In this document: positions 47,351 through 59,198 of the stretch, in pieces
Position numbering within the stretch: position 1 is the stretch's first letter
Layout: every line of letters starts with the position of its first letter
Source: Diabrotica undecimpunctata
Lineage: Eukaryota; Arthropoda; Insecta; Coleoptera; Chrysomelidae
Length of the DNA stretch: 64,000 bases
Direction of reading: 5' to 3'
NCBI RefSeq assembly: GCF_040954645.1
Contig: NC_092805.1
Span: 21,974,741-22,038,740 of the forward strand
Translations under genes and position numbers: made by a program
The notes under the pieces: model-generated
Told to the model about the DNA's origin: nothing
Databases searched by the model: none
The model's input: the letters and a program-made list of their open reading frames with translations, nothing else

Positions 47351-49056
47351 ATCTTAAAAATCTGTTTCTGACAACCGATACATAACATCAACACATGTTA
47401 AAACACAGAACTGTCCAATCTGACTAGTGTTTCACTATGTTTTGGGCCTCAGCAGACCTTTCAAACAACCAATTATTTCGAGCAATGAAAGTATGGAAGA
47501 CTTGGTAGCAAGTCACATTTTTTATTCAAGATCGAAAACAAAATGAGGGATCAATTTTTTTAGGTCCTTGAAGGAGTGGTTGGCGCAATTAAAGCGCGTG
47601 TTTTAAAATTATATCTGGTTAGAGTGGAAGAATACTTCGAACCTTTATTTTGACACATGTCAAAAGTATAACGATCTCCATGGAGAGTATTTTGAAGAAT
47701 AATAAATGTTTTCGGTCCAGTCTTCCTTGCTCGAAAGGTAAGACGTATGTTCCTTTTAGGTGAAATCCTATAACATCGACCAAGTGTCACATTTAACCAT
47801 GATTATCATGCAATTTAAATGTTTTTACACCTATTTTCGCAGCTAGTTTCAACTAATCTTAAAATGGTTCACTGATGATGGTGGGATTGGACCGAAAAGG
47901 TTTTGAAAAATCGGAATCTAGAAATCTTTACTTCTTTGTAAGATTTTTTAAACTATGAACTGTGATTTACTTAAAGTACTTTACTTAATAATAAATCCAT
48001 TTTCAAGGATAAATATCTGTTTTTACTTGTCCTCAAAACTTAAGTAGCAAATCTAGTAGATGATGAATTTTTTGAAAGAAACGTCTTTATTACAACTATT
48101 TCTCATGTAGCATTTAATATGTCAAAATTTCTGTGTTAGATAATAAGTGATGCAATAATAATTTATGCCTAAAAGAGGCACCGTTTATTTTGTGACTTAG
48201 AAATTAATCTGGTTCTATAAAAACATTGACTAATAAAAGAAATAAATAAGAAAAATGGTGAAAGTAATAAAATTGATTCGTAAAGTAGCATATTGAAATA
48301 AAAGTCATCCGCCATTTCAATATGCTACTTGTACTAAGTGATCTTAAGTTAATTCAATAAGTTCCAGGCAATAAAAGTTGAATTTTCAATATCGTCCACC
48401 TCGACCCCTCACGAGGACTGAATCAACAGAACATCTGAAAAAGAAGGGTTTTATATTCTGATGTTTTGTTTGCCAAACATATTACATACCTATACTAGAA
48501 GGACAAGTATGTCCGAAAACTACAACTAGCGTTTACTGTTTTTATCACCAAAATATCACTGAAATCACTTGTATATACCATCAATAATTACTACTTATCT
48601 ACGAATATTAAAAATAAAATTTAAGTATTTTTAAAAATAAGTCTTAAGCATATTAAAAACGGTGTAAATTAAATTATTCAAAATTGACATTAAAATTCAA
48701 ACAATACAGAAAAAAAAATGTTTAAAATATTTAGAATGTTAATTACGAGGACAAATATAAAATTATAAAAAAATATTTCGATCACTTCCTTCCGAGAAAT
48801 CTTTAAGCCCTACATAAACTGATTTTTGCGTAATCATATATAATTAAAACCCTGAAAAATTATATGAAAATATTTAGCTAAATATGCTGGTTTATTTTAA
48901 TTTTTATTGGATTTTTGTGGCGGTCGTGGCACAGTGGCTATGTTATTGGCTTTACAAGCTATCTACTCCGGCCAATATAGATATTTAAAATAACAAAAAT
49001 TCCCGGAAAGACATGGGGTTTACCATTACAAATAAAGTTTTAAAAATCATACAACA
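47351..49056. other. Intronic stretch without a recognised gene
   Basis: The minus-strand frame at 47560-47790 has no motif. A hairpin lies at 48283-48330. A tRNA D-arm-like string at about 48926-48945 has no B box. Confidence 0.5.
48283..48330. repeat. Perfect hairpin, 17-bp arms, 14-base loop
   Basis: 'AAGTAGCATATTGAAAT' at 48283-48299 and its exact complement at 48314-48330. Probably the core of a small MITE. Confidence 0.85.
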
Positions 49057-49560
49057 ACAATGGGCGGGGGTTTTAAAAACCTTTTCAAACATTTCTAATT
49101 TGTGTGTATTTGTCCCCTATAAAGTTGGAAATATTAGTTTTTTTAATTGCTTGAAGAATAAGGACTTTTGGTTATGAACATTGATTCTGTGCGATTGGTA
49201 TTAATTCTGTACCCTGGAGTCAAAATTTGTCAAATACAAAAATTAAGAAAATGTACTTTTATGGTGGGTAAAAACCTTGAAAACGAGTCTTCAGAATATT
49301 AATGTTCAATACCAAGCCAAATCCATATTAACGCTTACAAATTGCCCATAGTATAAAAATCAGTGTGATATTCAAATTTAGTCAAATTCTGCCAATTTCA
49401 GTTTCAATATTGGGCAAGTCCATTTCGACCAATAGTAACACGGGACTTGCTCACGTGACTATACCATTCTGAATCAGTTATCTGGTACTTGTCGATTAAC
49501 GACCACGCGGAGAATTTTTTCTAATTTTCTGTTGTAAAATTAAGTTAATATTACTGAAAT

Positions 49561-51532
49561 ATGGATAATTCGATAGAGGAAACAACGCCAAACAAAAGTA
49601 GAAAAAGAACAAAGCGACAGGAAGATACTAAACGTGTAAAATTGCAAAGACAAAGGTAAGAAACTTTCAATCTTACAACTGTATACTAGCAGGGCTGTAC
49701 TCAAAATTATTTTATACGCGAAACTTCTTGCATTAAAACATTAGATCAATTTAGGGATATACTAAATCAATGTAAACAGATATTTGTTTTTATGTTTTGT
49801 TTGAAGAGTTATAAAATATACAACAAAAAAATCCCGTTTAAAATAATGTTTACAAGGTAATTATACCGGAGAGATACCATTAAAAATGGTATCTCTCCGG
49901 TTTCAAATATTATTATAAATTTTTTCTTACAGATACTCTGCCTCATCATTGCCAGAACAGACAACTTGTAAACATAATTCTAAGACATACTCTTGTCAGA
50001 AGCTTACAATGCGAGATATAAAACAATTCCATAATGCTTGTTATGGACAAAAAACGAAAAGTTATCAAGACAGTTTCATTGTTAAATTTGCAAGGCAGTT
50101 CCAATTCAACGAAAACGTATTGTGAATGGACACGGTAATGAACGATTATTGTCATTTACATATTTTGTTAGAACTTGGGAAGCACAAATTATAACCGTAT
50201 GCAGAAGTACATTTTTAAAAATACTTTTGATAAAGAAAGGCCGAATAAGGGGAGTCCTTCATCGTTATCATCGTACCGGAGAAATGCATACTGAAACTAG
50301 AGGTGGTGATAGAAAAACAACGAAGTTTCAAAGTATGAAAGGTAATATAATACAATTTATTAAGACTTTTAAATGTGTTGAATCTCATTACAATAGAGCA
50401 AAACTGATTTAAAAATATTTACCTTCTGAACTCAATATCTCCAAAATGTACAGGATGTACAAAGAGTCATATCCAAATACTCTTTGTAACTCTCATATTT
50501 TCGTCATGTATTCAATACAAAGTTTAATTTGGGATTTGGAAGTCCCAGAACAGACGTGTGTTCTAAGTGTTTGAAGCTGGACGGAAAAATTAAGTCTGAG
50601 CAAAATGCGCATGAAAAGACAAATTTAATTGTGGAAAAACGAGTCCATAAACTAAGGACAAAAGCTTTTTATCAATTGTTAAAAGAGAAGAAGCCGGATT
50701 TGAAAATAATAACGTTTGACTGCCAGAAAAACCAAGTTCTCCCCAAAGTTCCTGACCAGTCTGCCTATTACTCACGCCAATTATATATTTATAATTTTAC
50801 CATTGTGGAAGGTAGTAGCTTTTTAAAAAATGTTAATTTGCAGGGTATAAAAGTTTTGCGTCTTGCCTCTGACGGTTTCGGGGGGCAAAGTAAAAGCTCA
50901 ATTATTTTAACAATGTGCATGAACTGGTTGACTACAGAAGTTCCTTATACAATTGACAAGATAGAGTTGATATTTCCAGTAACGGGACATTCGTATCTTC
51001 CCCCTGACAGTGTGTTTGAGGTTATAGAAAAAAAAATTTTAAAAATGGAGACCTTTATATCTCCAGACGAATATGTGAAAGTTTTTGAAGAAACTGCAAC
51101 AACGTACGATGTTTCAAATATATCTATAATAGATTTTAAAGATATGGCGAAGGCTGCTCTGAAAAACACCCAAAACTTTCATTTCCAAATAACAAAATGT
51201 AAAAGATATATTATTACACTTTCTAGCAAATATGTAGTCTCCGGCGAAGATTTTTATAAATCCGATATTAGCAACGCTTTTAAAAAAAAGTGTAACAATT
51301 AGCTTCATTTAAACTAAAAAGACTAACAACTGGAGTTTCAGTTAATGCTGCTAAAATTGCAGATGTTAAAAAGCTGTTAGAGAAACATTATGGAGTGGAC
51401 TGGATTGATAGAGGAGTCGAAAATACAAAATTAGCATTTTATTTTAATATTATTAATAACACTACCTTGACAGAGGTCCTTGAAGAAGATGAATCTTGCT
51501 GCAATCATGATCAAAACGACGAAAGTGTATGA
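49561..51532 (+). pseudogene. Spliced repeat-encoded protein of an uncharacterised insect family (DUF7869-like), broken
   Basis: Exon 1 (49561-49655): 'MDNSIEETTPNKSRKRTKRQ', very basic, ending at 'caaag|gtaag'. Exon 2 starts after 'ttcttacag' at 49933 and joins in phase: 'YSASSLPEQTTCKHNSKTYS'. The second exon then runs through several frames. At 50122-50412 are 'VCRSTFLKILLIKKGRIRG', 'RGGDRKTTKF' and 'ESHYNRAKLI'; then 'YLPSELNISKMYRMYKE'; then a long open frame at 50529-51299 beginning 'GFGSPRTDVCSKCLKLDGKI'. That frame contains 'LKIITFDCQKN', 'RLASDGFGGQSKSS' and 'FPVTGHSYLPPDSVFEVIEK'. Acidic residues in FD, SDG and the H-x-x-x-x-D-x-x-F-x-x-I-E block are spaced like an RNase H-fold nuclease, which is inference. 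A frameshift near 51293 moves the last 76 codons to another frame, ending TGA at 51530-51532. At least three frameshifts and one stop make it inactive. Confidence 0.7.
49865..49901. repeat. Perfect hairpin in the intron of the DUF7869-like gene
   Basis: 'ACCGGAGAGATACCAT' at 49865-49880, five bases, then its exact complement at 49886-49901. It lies about 30 bp upstream of the splice acceptor of exon 2. Confidence 0.85.
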
Positions 51533-53155
51533 GTTTGATATTTATGAAATGTTGATTTTTTTTTTAATTCGATAAATGTTTGTAGTACTAGTTTGAATTT
51601 ATTTAATAATCTTATTAATAAATCTGAAAGTATCACGGCATGATACCATAGATAAGAAATAGCAGAATCCGTACCTGTTTATAGTGGCATTTTGTTAGTT
51701 TCAGATTTAGGCAAATCCATTACTGTAATTTTCAAAAGGGGTCAAATCCTCTGACATCCAGTGCCAAATTTTCAAAACTGGTCAAATCCAATTTAGTAGT
51801 AAAAAAAGATATTTACTATGAGTGTTCATATTTTAAGGTTATGTTATGATTTAAACTTTAATTATTTTTTTACTGTATTTCAAGATATTTTGTTGTTTTT
51901 ATCAGGGTTATTTCAAAATAAATCATTCAATTTATTTACGAAGTTGAAAAATATGTAAATTAATGTTTTATTCTTTTTTCGTTGCCAGTGATTTTATCCT
52001 GTTAAATACTAAAGATATTCTTTTCTCGTAGTTTAAGTTGTAATACAACATTTTGTGGAAACCTTTCTACAGTCGGTTCGCTATTCATAGTCCGAACTGT
52101 CTAGTGAATTGAGTAATTATTTTTTTGCGAAGTTAGTTACTTTTTGACAGACTAAAAGTGGCTGGAAATTACTATACAACGAAGCACACGTACTCATAGC
52201 CAATATTAATAGTAAACAAACTAAATAGTAAATAAAATAGAACTTTACGAATTACCAACAATCAATATTTATTTATCTGCACCATATAATAAATAGTTAT
52301 GTTGAATTATAACAACTTAAATATATTTTTTAAATATATACTAGCCAAAATTTTATGGGTTTAGTATACACTTCCATTATTTATACTAATTTTTCTTTTT
52401 TAATGAAAGGAGTCTGTAATAAAAGTTTATTTAAGCTGTGTTCCTAGCTACTGTGCGCTAGGAACTTTTGTGTTGTAGGTCTCCAGCTATGAATCTGTCA
52501 AAATATGCCCGAGTTGAGCGAATGGACCTTATCAAATTGCCATAATGAGTGTGTAAAAAATGTTTTTTGAATGTTTTAATAGTTTTTGAGCTTATTTTTT
52601 AGATCTGGGCATATAATGGGTAGTAAACATGTGTTAAAGATATCCAGTATTACTAATTTTTTTAGTAATGACAACAAAACTACTAATAATTATTTAAACT
52701 ACGAGAAAACTAATATATTTCGTCTTTTAGGGGATAAAATCACAAGCACTTAAAAAAGATTAAAACGTTAATTTAACTATTTTTTAACTTCGAAAATAAA
52801 TTCAATGATTAATTGATTAATTTTGAAATAACCCCGATAAAAACAACAACAAAATATATTGAAATGCAGTAAAAAATAATTCAAGTTTTAATCAAACCAT
52901 AACATAACCTTAAAATATGAGCATTCATAGTAAATATCTTAATACTTTGATATTCTTACATCACAAATTCACGAACAACAAATAATACCGATCGAACAGA
53001 ATGAATGTTCATAACCAAAAGTCCTTATTTATTCTTTAAACGATTAAAAAAAAACCAATATTTCAAACTTCTTATGAGACAAATACACACAAATTAGAAA
53101 TGTTTGGAAAGGTTTTTAAAACCCCCGCCCATTGTGACGTCAGAGCTTAGGCAGT

Positions 53156-54959
53156 CCATTACCCGCAGTTTAAAGAGATTATGGTCTGAAAACTAGTTAA
53201 AATGGGAAGGAATACCACTATGTCTAAGAGCAGCCCAATTCTAAAGTCAACGTTTTAATTTATAGAATGTAAAATATTCTGATTGTTAAATATATTAAAT
53301 GTCATCGTATCTAACAATGTATATAGCACTTGAAATACAACCTTTTCTTATGCAACTAATACACTTTCAGTACAACAGTACACTTTCATGCAAACCTCTG
53401 TTGTCTAGCCACTGTTTATAGTAGCCGTTAAATATAATTTTTTTCAAATTTTTAAGATCCACCACCATTAAGTGAACCTATTCTTCTACATACAAATCAC
53501 CAAATAATTCCGCTTACAAGTGTATAGAAATACCTGAAACCTCGAAGGTCACTCAGCTAGAAAATCAAGGAGAGGAAACTTCAGTTGAACGACTTCTTGC
53601 AAAGAGTAAACATCCATTTCAAAAGGTACATTAATATTTTTTTAATAAACATGAATATTACAAGTGCCGTGAAAAATAGGACACTAAGTGCACAATCCCG
53701 TGAAATTATACACAATGGTTTAGCATTATAGATTTGTTATCAATTTTACTGTGAAACAAGTAACAAATAAAAAACCGAAAATCCTTTGAAATCCAGATTG
53801 ATCTGACAACGTCGCGTAACCAAAGTTCTCGATCGGTCTGACCTTATCGGTTTCAGATATTTCTGTCGACCTGTACTTCACTTATTTATTAATTCATTCT
53901 TTTGCAAATACATTGTTATATTCAATAATACAATAATATAGATATTATTTCGCGGTTATTTTTTATCTATTTCTAATACATTCAAAAATAAAATTCATCC
54001 GAACTAATGAATTTGTCTTACATTTTAGTACTTTATAAAATTTCGATTTCAAATTTACGTTCAATTGAAGTGATGTTCACATCACTAACTATAAAATGAC
54101 ATTACATCGATTACACTAAGGCACTGATAAAGAATGTGTGCAAGACACATTGCCAATATGTATCAGACTCAACCGCGTCGAACAGTATTTACAAAAATAG
54201 ATACATCTACTTTATTTCCTAGTCAGTGGTGGGCCATCTATCGCGAAAAAAATTGCACAAACAATTTTTAGTTACACATTTTGTAGTATGTTGTATGTTT
54301 TAAATAAAAATTAAATTTGTAACATTACAATCCTGGCTCTACAACTTTTTGTGGGGCGTGGACTGTTCCAAAGACCACTTTTCATTCCTTATTATTTTTC
54401 ATATTGGTTTTCACGCGGTTCCAATTTCTTGGTTCTAAGACCAAAAACTTAAAGTTTTTAGTCCTTAAATCTTGTTTTGAGACTACCTCTCCTTCTATTC
54501 AGTCTGTGGTTGTATATGAATTTATATCTCGTTGATTATTAGAGCTCAAAATTATAGCACTGTGTCGTTTTATGTTCTATTATGCAAGCTAAGCGTTCTT
54601 AATCGCGTTTCGTCATCCTTTAAGTTAAATTTTTATGTTACTTGAAATCTCACAGCGATCTACTAATCAATTCCTTTTTTCTGACATGCATGCGTTTATT
54701 TAGCGCGACTAAATACATCATTCAGTGCGAGAACACTACAGAGCACTGTTAAATGCCCGTTGTTGTATAATTTCGGTATATTAAACACTATTTGTTTAAT
54801 GTACCGAAATATTTTAGCAAACTTTCAATGTTGCGAAGTTGCAAAAAGGTAAAGCTACACCAGACGGAAAAAATGATAAACAGTAAATCCTAAACTTCAT
54901 TATAAAAGGAAAAATAAATTTTTCATTAAAGTAAATAAACAACAAAAGAAATAACTTAC
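53156..54959. other. Intronic stretch without a recognised gene
   Basis: No conserved frame. A short inverted motif with 'ATTTCGGTATATTAAAC' lies at about 54767-54810. Confidence 0.55.
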
Positions 54960-55167
54960 CGCTTCCACTTAACACTGATTCTTCCTTATTGTAACCGTAT
55001 ACTGTATTCTCACTATAAAATGGCATCGGCATGTACTCCAGTGGATTGTATGTACCGCTATATGGCATGTAGTTAGGAACATTTGGTAAAGGTCCCACAC
55101 TATCTGTATCACCCTGTATTTTGAGGTTGGTAATCGCCGAACAAAGGTCACCGAATATGTAATAACA
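54960..55167 (-). CDS. dsh: dishevelled, exon after DEP
   Basis: The acceptor 'cttttttcag'-type pyrimidine tract ('ttttctttttcag') is followed in phase 0 by 'CYYIFGDLCSAITNLKIQGD', the strand and helix that close the DEP fold in dishevelled proteins. 'VGPLPNVPNYMPY', 'YNPLEYMPMPFYSENTVYGY' and 'NKEESVLSGS' follow, a proline/tyrosine-rich segment. The donor is 'G|GTAAGT' at 54959, leaving one base of a Gly codon. The next exon found is 31.8 kb away (23134), and its two-base start completes the codon. Length 208 bp. Confidence 0.95.
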
Positions 55168-55296
55168 CTGAAAAAGAAAAGTCAACAATAGTTGAGTCAT
55201 AGAAACTGCATAAATTTTAACATATATAGTGACTCTATTTTTATGTTCACTGAAGTGACACGAACGAGCACCGAATTCATGTGGCAGTTGTACTAG
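55168..55296. other. Short intron segment
   Basis: Intron sequence between the dsh exon and the foldback element; nothing else seen. Confidence 0.5.
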
Positions 55297-56945
55297 TAGG
55301 CGAGCGGTTTACCCCTATAAGCAGAGCATCAACCGACTAAAATTATTTTTGCATTTCTAATGCACCAAACCTTTTTTATTCGATTCTATATATTTTTCCA
55401 AGATGAAATGTATTTTTTTTTTAATTTTTACAAGTGTGCCGGCAATTGTTATTAACAAATAACTTATACAAAAAAGCAATTTCACCGAATTGTTTCGGAA
55501 TCAATTTTTTTAGGTGTATCTCATCAAAATAAACACTTTTTCTCTCTTGATAATTTTTCGAAAAATGCTTCCTTTTCGAGTTATTTGCATTTTTTTGTTG
55601 AAAAAATGCCCTAATTAGTGATTTTTGGGATTTTTTTTTCTAAAAAACTACTGAATGAATTGCAATTTTACAAATAGCTTTATAATCTTTAAACCGTCGA
55701 GTACAAGTTAAAATATTTTGACACGGATAAATGGTTTCTATCTCGCTAAAAACGTGGACCCAAATTTCTGGTGCTTTCGAACCTCGAAGTAAAGCATATG
55801 TGATAGAAAATAATCAGTATTATGATTCAAATTTAGAATGTAATCACTTAGAAGCAGATACTATGGTTATTTTTCACGCTTTTAAATTACAACAGCAGCA
55901 TTTGGATAAAAAAATTCAAATTATTGTTAAATCTCCAGACACAGATATATTTATTTTACTTTTATCTCATTATCATGATTTCACAAGTGAACCACTTTTA
56001 TGGTTTCATACAGGAAATATTGTAAAAAATGTGGATCGTTCTCGATATATACCTGTACATCAAATTGCAAAAGAAATTGGAAAAATAATGTGCAACAGTA
56101 TCCTAATAATGCATTCTATAACAGGTTGTGATACCACAAGTTATAAATATTATTTCATCTCTTGATCCATTAACCCATGGTTGGACAATGGAAAATAATT
56201 GTTTCGATTTTAATTATTTTGAAGGCGAAACTAGTTTAGATATGTTACAAAAGTATTTCTGCTCATGTACCGGAAAATTTTCTACGAAAAATTGTAATTG
56301 TATTTCCTATAATTTAGAATGCTGCGCAGTATGTGCATGTACACCAGAGAATTGTAAAAATGTTAAAGACGACTCTATTGAAGACAATGAAATCAGCTTA
56401 TTAGATGGAAATCCTGTTGCTGCTGTACACACTTAGCGGTAGACTGCTCGAAAGGCATATTCGAAATATTTGGGTCCACGTTTTTAGCAAGATAGACAAA
56501 AATTATCCTTGTCAAAATATTCTAACTTGTACTCGACGGTTTAAAGATTATAAAGCTGTTTGTAGAATTGCACTTCATTTAGTAGTTTTTTAGAAAAAAA
56601 AATCCCAAAAATCACTAATTAAGGCATTTTTTCAACAAAAAATTGCAAATAACTCGAAAAGGAAGCATTTTTCGAAAAGTTATCAAGAGAGAAAAAGTGT
56701 TTATTTTGATGAGATACACCTAAAAAATTTTATTCCGAATCAATTCGGTGAAATTGCTTTTTTGTATAAGTTATTTGTTAATAAAAATTGCCGGTCCACT
56801 TGTAATAATTAAAAAAAAATACATTTCATCTTGGAAAAATATATAGAATCGAATAAAAAAAGTTTGGTGCATTAGAAATGCAAAAAGAATTTTAGTCGGT
56901 ATATTCTGTTTCTAAGCGTCTTTTGAGGGGTAAACCGCTCGGCTA
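55297..56945 (+). mobile_element. Foldback element, 1.65 kb, about 470-bp arms, TAG target duplication, nuclease-like gene inside
   Basis: The ends read 'TAGGCGAGCGGTTTACCCCT' and the complement of 'TAGCCGAGCGGTTTACCCCT'. TAG flanks both sides (55294-55296 and 56946-56948). The arms (about 55297-55767 and 56470-56945) match nearly throughout, including 'ATATATTTTTCCAAGATGAA', 'GGTGTATCTCATCAAAATAA', 'TCGAGTACAAGTTA' and 'CTAAAAACGTGGACCCAAAT'. Only about 700 bp lie between the arms, occupied by a cut-down gene. A lone arm of the same family is at 11998-12262. Confidence 0.9.
55767..56440 (+). pseudogene. Repeat-encoded PIN/XPG-like nuclease family with C-terminal CXC motif, internally deleted
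   Basis: First part: 'NHLEADTMVIFHAFKL' (EADT at 55851-55862), 'IQIIVKSPDTDIFILLL' (two Asp of S-P-D-T-D at 55938-55946), 'LIMHSITGCDTTS' (TGCD at 56121-56132). Acidic residues in EADT, SPDTD and GCDT parallel the E-A-E-A, D-x-D and G-C-D-Y blocks of FEN1/XPG-type PIN nucleases; the fold is inference. After a frame change at about 56150 the second part reads 'SSLDPLTHGWTMENNC', then a cysteine-rich block with 'CSCTGKFSTKNCNC' and 'CCAVCACTPENCKN' (about 56255-56360), resembling TSO1/tesmin CXC DNA-binding motifs. About a hundred residues normally expected between the two parts are missing, and the N-terminus is absent. A related fragment lies at 38036-38660. Confidence 0.72.
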
Positions 56946-58269
56946 TAGGTGTCAGTTTGTTTCAGCTGTAATAGATGTAAAAAATTCCCTTTCGGAGAAT
57001 CACTTCCCTTCCTGTATAGCGGTTATATGTGGTTTATGCATTAGTTTGTCACTCTAAAATTAATTAAGGTTTCTAAGTTGGCAGAGGGTATGACCAGAGT
57101 GTATACGAAGTGAATATTCACAAATCACTTGGGAGGTTACGATAGGGGAACGATATTTATTCAAAGAACAGAAAACTTCGACCAAACTAATAATATTTGA
57201 ATCGGAAACAAAAACTATTTCTAAAATAAAAAAAAAATCATCTATTCCTCTGCGAAAGAAAGATCTAAGAAGAATACTTCGAAGTCATCTAGAGAGGATA
57301 TAAGTTTTAGATTTAACAGAAATATAAAGAAATATCAGACGGGAGAAATGTAATATTCTTCAGAAAAATATGTAGTCTAAGATGGGCGGAACACTTGTCA
57401 AAACTGGACGTTTCGGATGAACACCACTCAGCGAAACTGCTGCGGAGATTTGACCGATATATCTGATATTCCATACACGCATAAGAGTAGTTTCGACCAA
57501 ATAAAAATTTTAATGATATCTCACACATATTGTGTGTTCACACAACATACATCTCTGTCAGCAGAGATTATTCCAGTTAAGCAGAAGTTAGAAGAACATC
57601 AGTCATCAGTGACCTTGCCGAAACGTCGTCAAAACAGTGGTTTTTCTAAAACGGGGGAGAAATTCTAAGAGATCTTAGATACAATATAATTAACCTTTAC
57701 TTGAATGAAATTCTACGATATCTTAGAAGATATGAAAACCTACAGTCAAAGCGAAGTAAGTTGCTGTGTAATCTCAGTTTTTTAGAACGCTGCTGCGATG
57801 AAACTATAATACCTACTTGTACGAAGCTGAGTTTCCACAAAAACAACTAAAAATATCTTAAAAAAGAGCAAGACTAACACTTATTAGAGAAGCCGAGTCA
57901 TCGATAAAATAAATTCAGAGCTGTTAATGCTATACCTCACACTAAGTAACAAATTCCATCTTACTCTGTGGAACATCTTCGACAAACTCACAAGCTTTCA
58001 ATCAGAAACAGATGCTGATAACAACTTCTTAAAACTTACTTTGGATGAAGCTACAAATAGTGTCATTTGCAAAGGATTCAATTTTTCTATTGCATCGGCA
58101 CAGATTTCCGTCGAAAATATCATTAGCGAAGTGGAAACTACTATCACTAATCTACTATCCGAAATAGCCGAGATCATAAGACAAGATGTATCACAAATAT
58201 TAAGAATAACCAAACCACCGAAAAAGAACTTAATAGATAATATTGTTATAATATCTACTAATTACTTAC
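56946..58269. other. Intronic stretch, possible old LINE or Penelope-like scraps
   Basis: On the plus strand 'SLRWAEHLSKLDVSDEH' (about 57375-57420) resembles the R-W-x-G-H block of RTE-like tails, and 'SKLLCNLSFLERCCDETIIP' (about 57760-57815) resembles a helical segment seen in repeat-encoded proteins. Both are short and weak. The 119-codon frame at 57927-58286 runs antisense into a dsh exon and has no motif. Confidence 0.3.
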
Positions 58270-58535
58270 TTGTTCCGAAAAAGTGATCTTATTCACGGTG
58301 TGTCTGATGAACCCTGCTTTGAGAAGGTGAGAAGCATATTTTCTGGCGTCCCTCCTCTCTGTAAAACCTTCGACGTGTGTCAATAACCAATCGATCATGT
58401 CGGTGCCGATAAATGCATTAGGAATCGTTATTTTCAGCCACATTCTGTCCCTGATTTCCAAACCGCTGTCGGGCCTCTGCATGGCTTGCACCACTTGAGA
58501 CATCGGAGAGTTGACAGATAGTGGTTCTTCCATGT
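58270..58535 (-). CDS. dsh: dishevelled, DEP-domain exon
   Basis: Acceptor 'acatttcag' at 58536 is followed by two bases completing a codon, then '[20 protein letters not shown]', '[20 protein letters not shown]', '[20 protein letters not shown]' and '[20 protein letters not shown]', ending 'EQ' at the phase-0 donor GTAAGT. This is almost the entire DEP domain, which in dishevelled binds Frizzled and membrane lipid and can swap into dimers for signalling. The finger-loop block '[10 protein letters not shown]' is conserved, including the Leu-Lys pair known to be essential in Dvl. Frame fully open, residues unchanged at the conserved sites, so it is functional. Length 266 bp. Confidence 0.97.
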
Positions 58536-59198
58536 CTGAAATGTATTTATACTTGCTCACATTAAGAAGGAAAACAACAAAGGTTAGTGTCATTAAGGTA
58601 AAAAATATTTTAGCATCCTACATCCTTTTAGCTACAGAAAAAAAATCAATTGGTTAGTAATTATTTCTCATGACCCCGTTAATGATACATATAAAGTGTA
58701 GGATAAATATTTTTTCGGCTAATTATCTTGAGAATAAACAAGAAATAACCGAGTTAGTAATACATTTTTGAGAATCGTCAAATCAACATATTTCATCCCT
58801 GCTTCCCCTGTTAGCTACCACAAACGCAAATTGTTGTAAGGAGAAAAGTTGGGGATCTCGTCAAAATGAAGCTACTCACGAAAAATTAGTTTGTTATCTA
58901 ATGGGAATTTGTTATCAATCTACCAAAATGGGAATAAGTTAAAATATAAAAATTATCGAGACACAACATAATTAAGGCCAGAACTTGGAGGTGAGGGGTC
59001 TATTTGGTCCCCAAAATACCTTGTCCATAATTGAATAGTGGGAGTAATTCAAGAGGAGAGGTTTGGTTGTTGCCCAACTTATTGTTTTTATTTGACCTGT
59101 CGTATTTTTGAGCATTTGAAAAATGTGCTAGGACAATCAAATTTGCGCGAATTGATTATTGTAGCTTACTATTGTTATCAGGAATAAGCCACAATTTT
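58536..59198. other. Intron without a recognised feature
   Basis: No conserved frame or repeat end seen. Confidence 0.55.

Larger units (their letters stand above)
49057..53155 (+). mobile_element. Foldback element carrying a spliced DUF7869-like gene
   Basis: The left end 'CAACAATGGGCGGGGGTTTT' and right end (complemented) 'CACAATGGGCGGGGGTTTTA' open arms that share 'TTTCTAATTTGTGTGTATTT', 'AATAAGGACTTTTGGTTATG' and 'GATTGGTATTA' with each other and with the MITE at 15706-16380. The right side (about 51806-53155) is itself foldback: it contains the interior part of a left arm ('GATATTTACTATGAGTG' onward) and a complete right arm. The left arm is interrupted at about 49210, and the gene region (about 49210-51805) fills the gap, replacing roughly 45 bp. 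So either the gene belongs to the element or it was inserted into it. The layout slightly favours insertion. Confidence 0.75.

Noticed and set aside
48926..48985. A-box-like string ('GTGGCACAGTGGCTATG')
   Set aside because: No convincing B box or stems, so neither tRNA nor SINE is supported.
54814..55200. Longer minus-strand frame reading through both edges of a dsh exon
   Set aside because: Only 54960-55167 is exon; clear GTAAGT and polypyrimidine-AG boundaries show that the extensions are intron.
57927..58286. Plus-strand open frame of 119 codons
   Set aside because: No recognisable motif, and its end runs antisense across the dsh DEP exon. Constraint on the DEP exon explains part of its openness.
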